In this document: positions 61,436 through 64,000 of the stretch, piece by piece
How positions within the stretch are numbered: the first letter of the stretch is position 1
How the letters are laid out: the number at the start of each line of letters is the position of its first letter
The notes under the pieces: model-generated
What the model was told of the DNA's origin: nothing
The model's input: the letters and a program-made list of their open reading frames with translations, nothing else
Database searches by the model: none
DNA from: Bacteroidota bacterium
GTDB lineage: Bacteria > Bacteroidota > Bacteroidia > AKYH767-A > 2013-40CM-41-45
Direction of reading: 5' to 3'
Length of the DNA stretch: 64,000 nucleotides
NCBI GenBank assembly: GCA_016720935.1
Contig: JADKJP010000005.1
Span: 310,001 to 374,000 of the forward strand
Made by a program: the position numbers and the translations under genes

Positions 61436-64000
61436 TTAACGAATTACAACAAAAGACCTACTGGATGACGCAGTCTCAGTTGTAACCGTACAGGAATAAA
61501 GTCCCCCTGCAAGCTCACCCAGACTAATTTTTAAAGTTTCTCCATCCGGTGCTACCATCGATGTAAGGGAAACAATTCTTCCGCTTGCATCAGAAATTGT
61601 AATCGTGAGTGGATTCGAAGATTTTTCTTTCAAAGAAATATTAATCGTTTCACTCGCCGGGTTAGGATACATGCCTCCAATAACATCTTTCTCTTCATTT
61701 ACTCCTGTTGTGTTTGTGAAAGGAACAACAGTTCCATTCGGCAAGGCTGCAAATAAACCGAATGGTTCTCCATTGTTATTTGCTGTAGGATCAAGGAATC
61801 CGGAAGCAAAAACAACAGCTGCGCCACCACCTAAAGTTGAGAGATCAGCAAGATAGGAGGCAACTATCACTGAATTGTTAGCACCTGGTGTAACATCAAG
61901 TGTATAAATGGAGGGTGGTACAGAAATGTAACCTGTAAGATCTCCATATGCTGCATCGTCGACCAGCGTTGCTACGCCACGGGCAATGACGTCTACGGTT
62001 GGCGCGTCACTTGCACCATGCAATGCAAAGAAATCTACCGTTGAATTATCTGCCGCTGCTTCACGAACTCCGGCTTTAACAAACAATGTAAAATCTGTTG
62101 GTCTTCCGTCGGGATTGGCAGCGAATCCTGTTCCTACATTTCCATTCGCAACTGCGACATAAGATTGACCTGCCTGAAGTGTTACTTCGAAATTTTTCAG
62201 TGTATCACTTACAGAAGTGCTATTGCCTGGAGCGACTCCGATATTCAGCAATGTACCAGCAGGAGCGTCAATGAAAGGTGTCGCCGTGCGAAATGCAAAA
62301 TCAGGAAGCAATAATGTACCATTCAGATAAACGTCCACTACCGCTGCCGCTGGATCAGCTGCATTGTGAATCACCTGCAAACGTGCTGTGGTTGCAGCCG
62401 GGAAAGCGACAACTGTTCCATTTGGAAGAGCAGCATATAAGCCGAAAGCCGGTCCGTTGTTATTTGCTGACGGATCCAGGTAACCGGATGCGAAAACAAC
62501 AGCTGCACCTCCACCTAAAGTTGAGAGATCAGCAAGATAAGAGGCAACTACGGTTGAATTGTCATTGCCTGGAGTAACATTCAGAATATAGGATGCGGCC
62601 GGTACACTAAGGTAAGAAGTGATATCGCCATATGCGGCGTCATTCACCAGAGGAGTGACCGAACTTTGCGGAATAACGTCAACTGTTGGCGCGTCTGTTG
62701 CTCCGTGCAATGCAAAGAAATCAACATTACTTCCTGATGTTCCCGCTTCGCGAACTGTATTTTTCACCAACAACGTGAATGCTGTTGAACGACCATCCGG
62801 ATTCGCTGCGAATCCTGTTCCTACATTTCCATTCGCAACTGCGACATACGATTGACCGGCCTGCAATGTCACTTCGAAATTCTTCAGGGTATCACTAACT
62901 GAAGTACTGTTGCCCGGTGCAATTCCAATATTCAGCAAAGTGCCTGCCGGAGCATCAATGAACGACGTGGCTGAGCGAAATGCAAAATCAGGAAGCAATA
63001 ATGTACCATTCAGATAAACGTCCACTACCGCAGCTGCTGGATCCGCTGCATTGTGAATCACCTGCAAACGTGCTGTGGTTGCAGCCGGGAAAGCGACTAC
63101 GGTTCCATTTGGAAGAGCAGCATATAAGCCGAAAGCCGGTCCGTTGTTATTTGCTAACGGATCCAGGTAACCGGATGCGAAAACAACAGCTGCACCTCCA
63201 CCTAAAGTTGAGAGATCAGCAAGATAAGAGGCAACTACGGTTGAATTGTCATTGCCTGGAGTAACATTCAGAATATAGGATGCGGCCGGTACACTAAGGT
63301 AAGAAGTGATATCGCCATATGCGGCGTCATTCACCAGAGGAGTAACCGAACTTTGCGGAATAACGTCAACTGTTGGCGCGTCTGTTGCTCCGTGCAGTGC
63401 AAAGAAATCAACATTACTTCCCGATGTTCCCGCTTCGCGAACTGTATTTTTAACCAACAACGTGAATGCTGTTGAACGACCATCCGGATTCGCTGCGAAT
63501 CCTGTTCCTACATTTCCATTCGCAACGGCTACATAAGATTGACCTGCCTGCAATGTCACTTCGAAATTCTTCAGGGTATCACTTACAGACGTGCTATTGC
63601 CTGGAGCAATTCCAATATTCAGCAATGTACCAGCAGGTGCATCAATGAAAGGTGTCGCCGTGCGAAATGCAAAATCAGGAAGCAATAATGTACCATTCAG
63701 ATAAACATCCACTACCGCTGCCGCTGGATCCGCTGCATTGTGAATCACCTGCAAACGTGCTGTGGTTGCAGCCGGGAAAGCGACCACGGTTCCATTTGGA
63801 AGAGCCGCATACAAGCCAAACGCTGGTCCATTTTGATTCATCATGGGATCCAGGAATCCAGAGGCAAAAACCACCGCTGCTCCACCGCCCAATGATGATA
63901 AATCGACATTGTAAGAAGCAACGACCGTTGAATTACTTCCGGCAGGAGTAATATTTAAAATATAAGTACTTGCCGGTACTGTTAGGTAGCCTGTAATGTC
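61436..64000 (-). CDS. Secreted DUF4397-repeat protein with T9SS sorting domain, 5' end outside window
   Basis: The frame is open to the right edge, so the start and signal peptide are not seen; 855 codons are visible. Its body is a tandem array of a 229-residue unit, each made of two DUF4397-like halves. One half begins ARLQVIHNAADPAAAVVDVY, the other VDFFALHGATDAPTVDVI. The C-terminus (last 80 residues) is a T9SS sorting domain (MYPNPASETINISL to GLYSCTV). DUF4397 proteins are surface or secreted proteins of unknown function. The internal methionine at 63892 is a TTG-coded frame artefact, not a start. Confidence 0.9.
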   Translation of the reverse strand, partial: DITGYLTVPASTYILNITPAGSNSTVVASYNVDLSSLGGGAAVVFASGFLDPMMNQNGPAFGLYAALPNGTVVAFPAATTARLQVIHNAADPAAAVVDVYLNGTLLLPDFAFRTATPFIDAPAGTLLNIGIAPGNSTSVSDTLKNFEVTLQAGQSYVAVANGNVGTGFAANPDGRSTAFTLLVKNTVREAGTSGSNVDFFALHGATDAPTVDVIPQSSVTPLVNDAAYGDITSYLSVPAASYILNVTPGNDNSTVVASYLADLSTLGGGAAVVFASGYLDPLANNNGPAFGLYAALPNGTVVAFPAATTARLQVIHNAADPAAAVVDVYLNGTLLLPDFAFRSATSFIDAPAGTLLNIGIAPGNSTSVSDTLKNFEVTLQAGQSYVAVANGNVGTGFAANPDGRSTAFTLLVKNTVREAGTSGSNVDFFALHGATDAPTVDVIPQSSVTPLVNDAAYGDITSYLSVPAASYILNVTPGNDNSTVVASYLADLSTLGGGAAVVFASGYLDPSANNNGPAFGLYAALPNGTVVAFPAATTARLQVIHNAADPAAAVVDVYLNGTLLLPDFAFRTATPFIDAPAGTLLNIGVAPGNSTSVSDTLKNFEVTLQAGQSYVAVANGNVGTGFAANPDGRPTDFTLFVKAGVREAAADNSTVDFFALHGASDAPTVDVIARGVATLVDDAAYGDLTGYISVPPSIYTLDVTPGANNSVIVASYLADLSTLGGGAAVVFASGFLDPTANNNGEPFGLFAALPNGTVVPFTNTTGVNEEKDVIGGMYPNPASETINISLKEKSSNPLTITISDASGRIVSLTSMVAPDGETLKISLGELAGGLYSCTVTTETASSSRSFVVIR
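61900..64000 (-). repeat. Tandem 687-bp repeat units in the DUF4397 gene
   Basis: Units begin near 61921, 62608, 63295 and 63982 (period 687 bp). The second and third are almost identical in DNA; the 61921 unit and the partial one at the right edge are more diverged, as expected for end copies of a recently expanded array. Confidence 0.9.

Noticed and set aside
63306..63536. Plus-strand frames in the DUF4397 region
   Set aside because: Repeated shadow frames of the minus-strand gene, which shows clear domain and codon structure.
61900..64000. Possible CRISPR or insertion-sequence duplication
   Set aside because: The 687-bp units are in-frame DUF4397 domains of one gene; no transposase or short spacers.

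Overview
The window looks like chromosomal DNA of a member of the Bacteroidota, probably an environmental lineage. It is moderately AT-rich. At least ten genes encode secreted proteins that end in a type IX secretion (T9SS type A) sorting domain. Several 5' regions carry the Bacteroidota -7 promoter element TAnnTTTG, and Shine-Dalgarno sequences are hard to find. I see no rRNA, tRNA, CRISPR array, transposase or phage gene. Two genes run off the ends: a secreted PHP-domain protein on the left and a DUF4397-repeat protein on the right.

Layout. 1-13 kb holds a secreted PHP-type metallohydrolase, a DEAD-box RNA helicase, a MuiA-like DUF4139 protein, an unknown polytopic membrane protein, RecQ, and a minus-strand group of FMN reductase, small secreted protein and secreted endonuclease I. 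13-20 kb holds a cyclophilin, two unknown envelope proteins, a LytS-like kinase with a LytTR response regulator, a double-thioredoxin protein, a small helical protein and the lipoprotein MsrB. 20-27 kb holds a LuxR-type regulator, HrpB, a large T9SS protein and a T9SS-tagged glutathione peroxidase. 27-33 kb holds an ECF sigma factor overlapping a membrane-plus-barrel protein, and a PKD-repeat adhesin-like protein. 33-42 kb holds CreD, a possible nuclease with xseA-xseB, several tiny proteins, a DUF983 protein and an EF-G paralog. 42-58 kb is a block of secreted T9SS proteins, including two related beta-propeller/Ig proteins and a 1909-residue M4 metalloprotease. 58-61 kb holds purQ, a second ECF sigma factor, folE and a MerR regulator with a B12-binding domain. 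The last 2.6 kb is the DUF4397-repeat protein.

Most notable. (1) Two matching three-box arrays (consensus RCCGRATTCW, period exactly 20 bp) flank the LytS/LytTR operon and point outward. One sits before a -7 element and a lipoprotein gene. The other points into a gene-free stretch ending in a strong terminator, which suggests an unannotated small RNA. (2) The MerR-B12 protein has the W-x9-EH and ExHxxG signatures of CarH-type light sensors and lies next to folE and an ECF sigma gene whose divergent promoters share a perfect 9-9-9 inverted repeat. (3) The EF-G paralog has lost the catalytic His of the DTPGH motif. (4) Two very short single-helix protein genes (26 and 31 codons) have plausible promoters, and one has its own terminator. 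(5) A protein with an ExDExQH signature, possibly a nuclease, shares an apparent operon with exonuclease VII.

Limits: everything here was read by eye. Family names rest on recognisable motifs, and no database or structure search was run.
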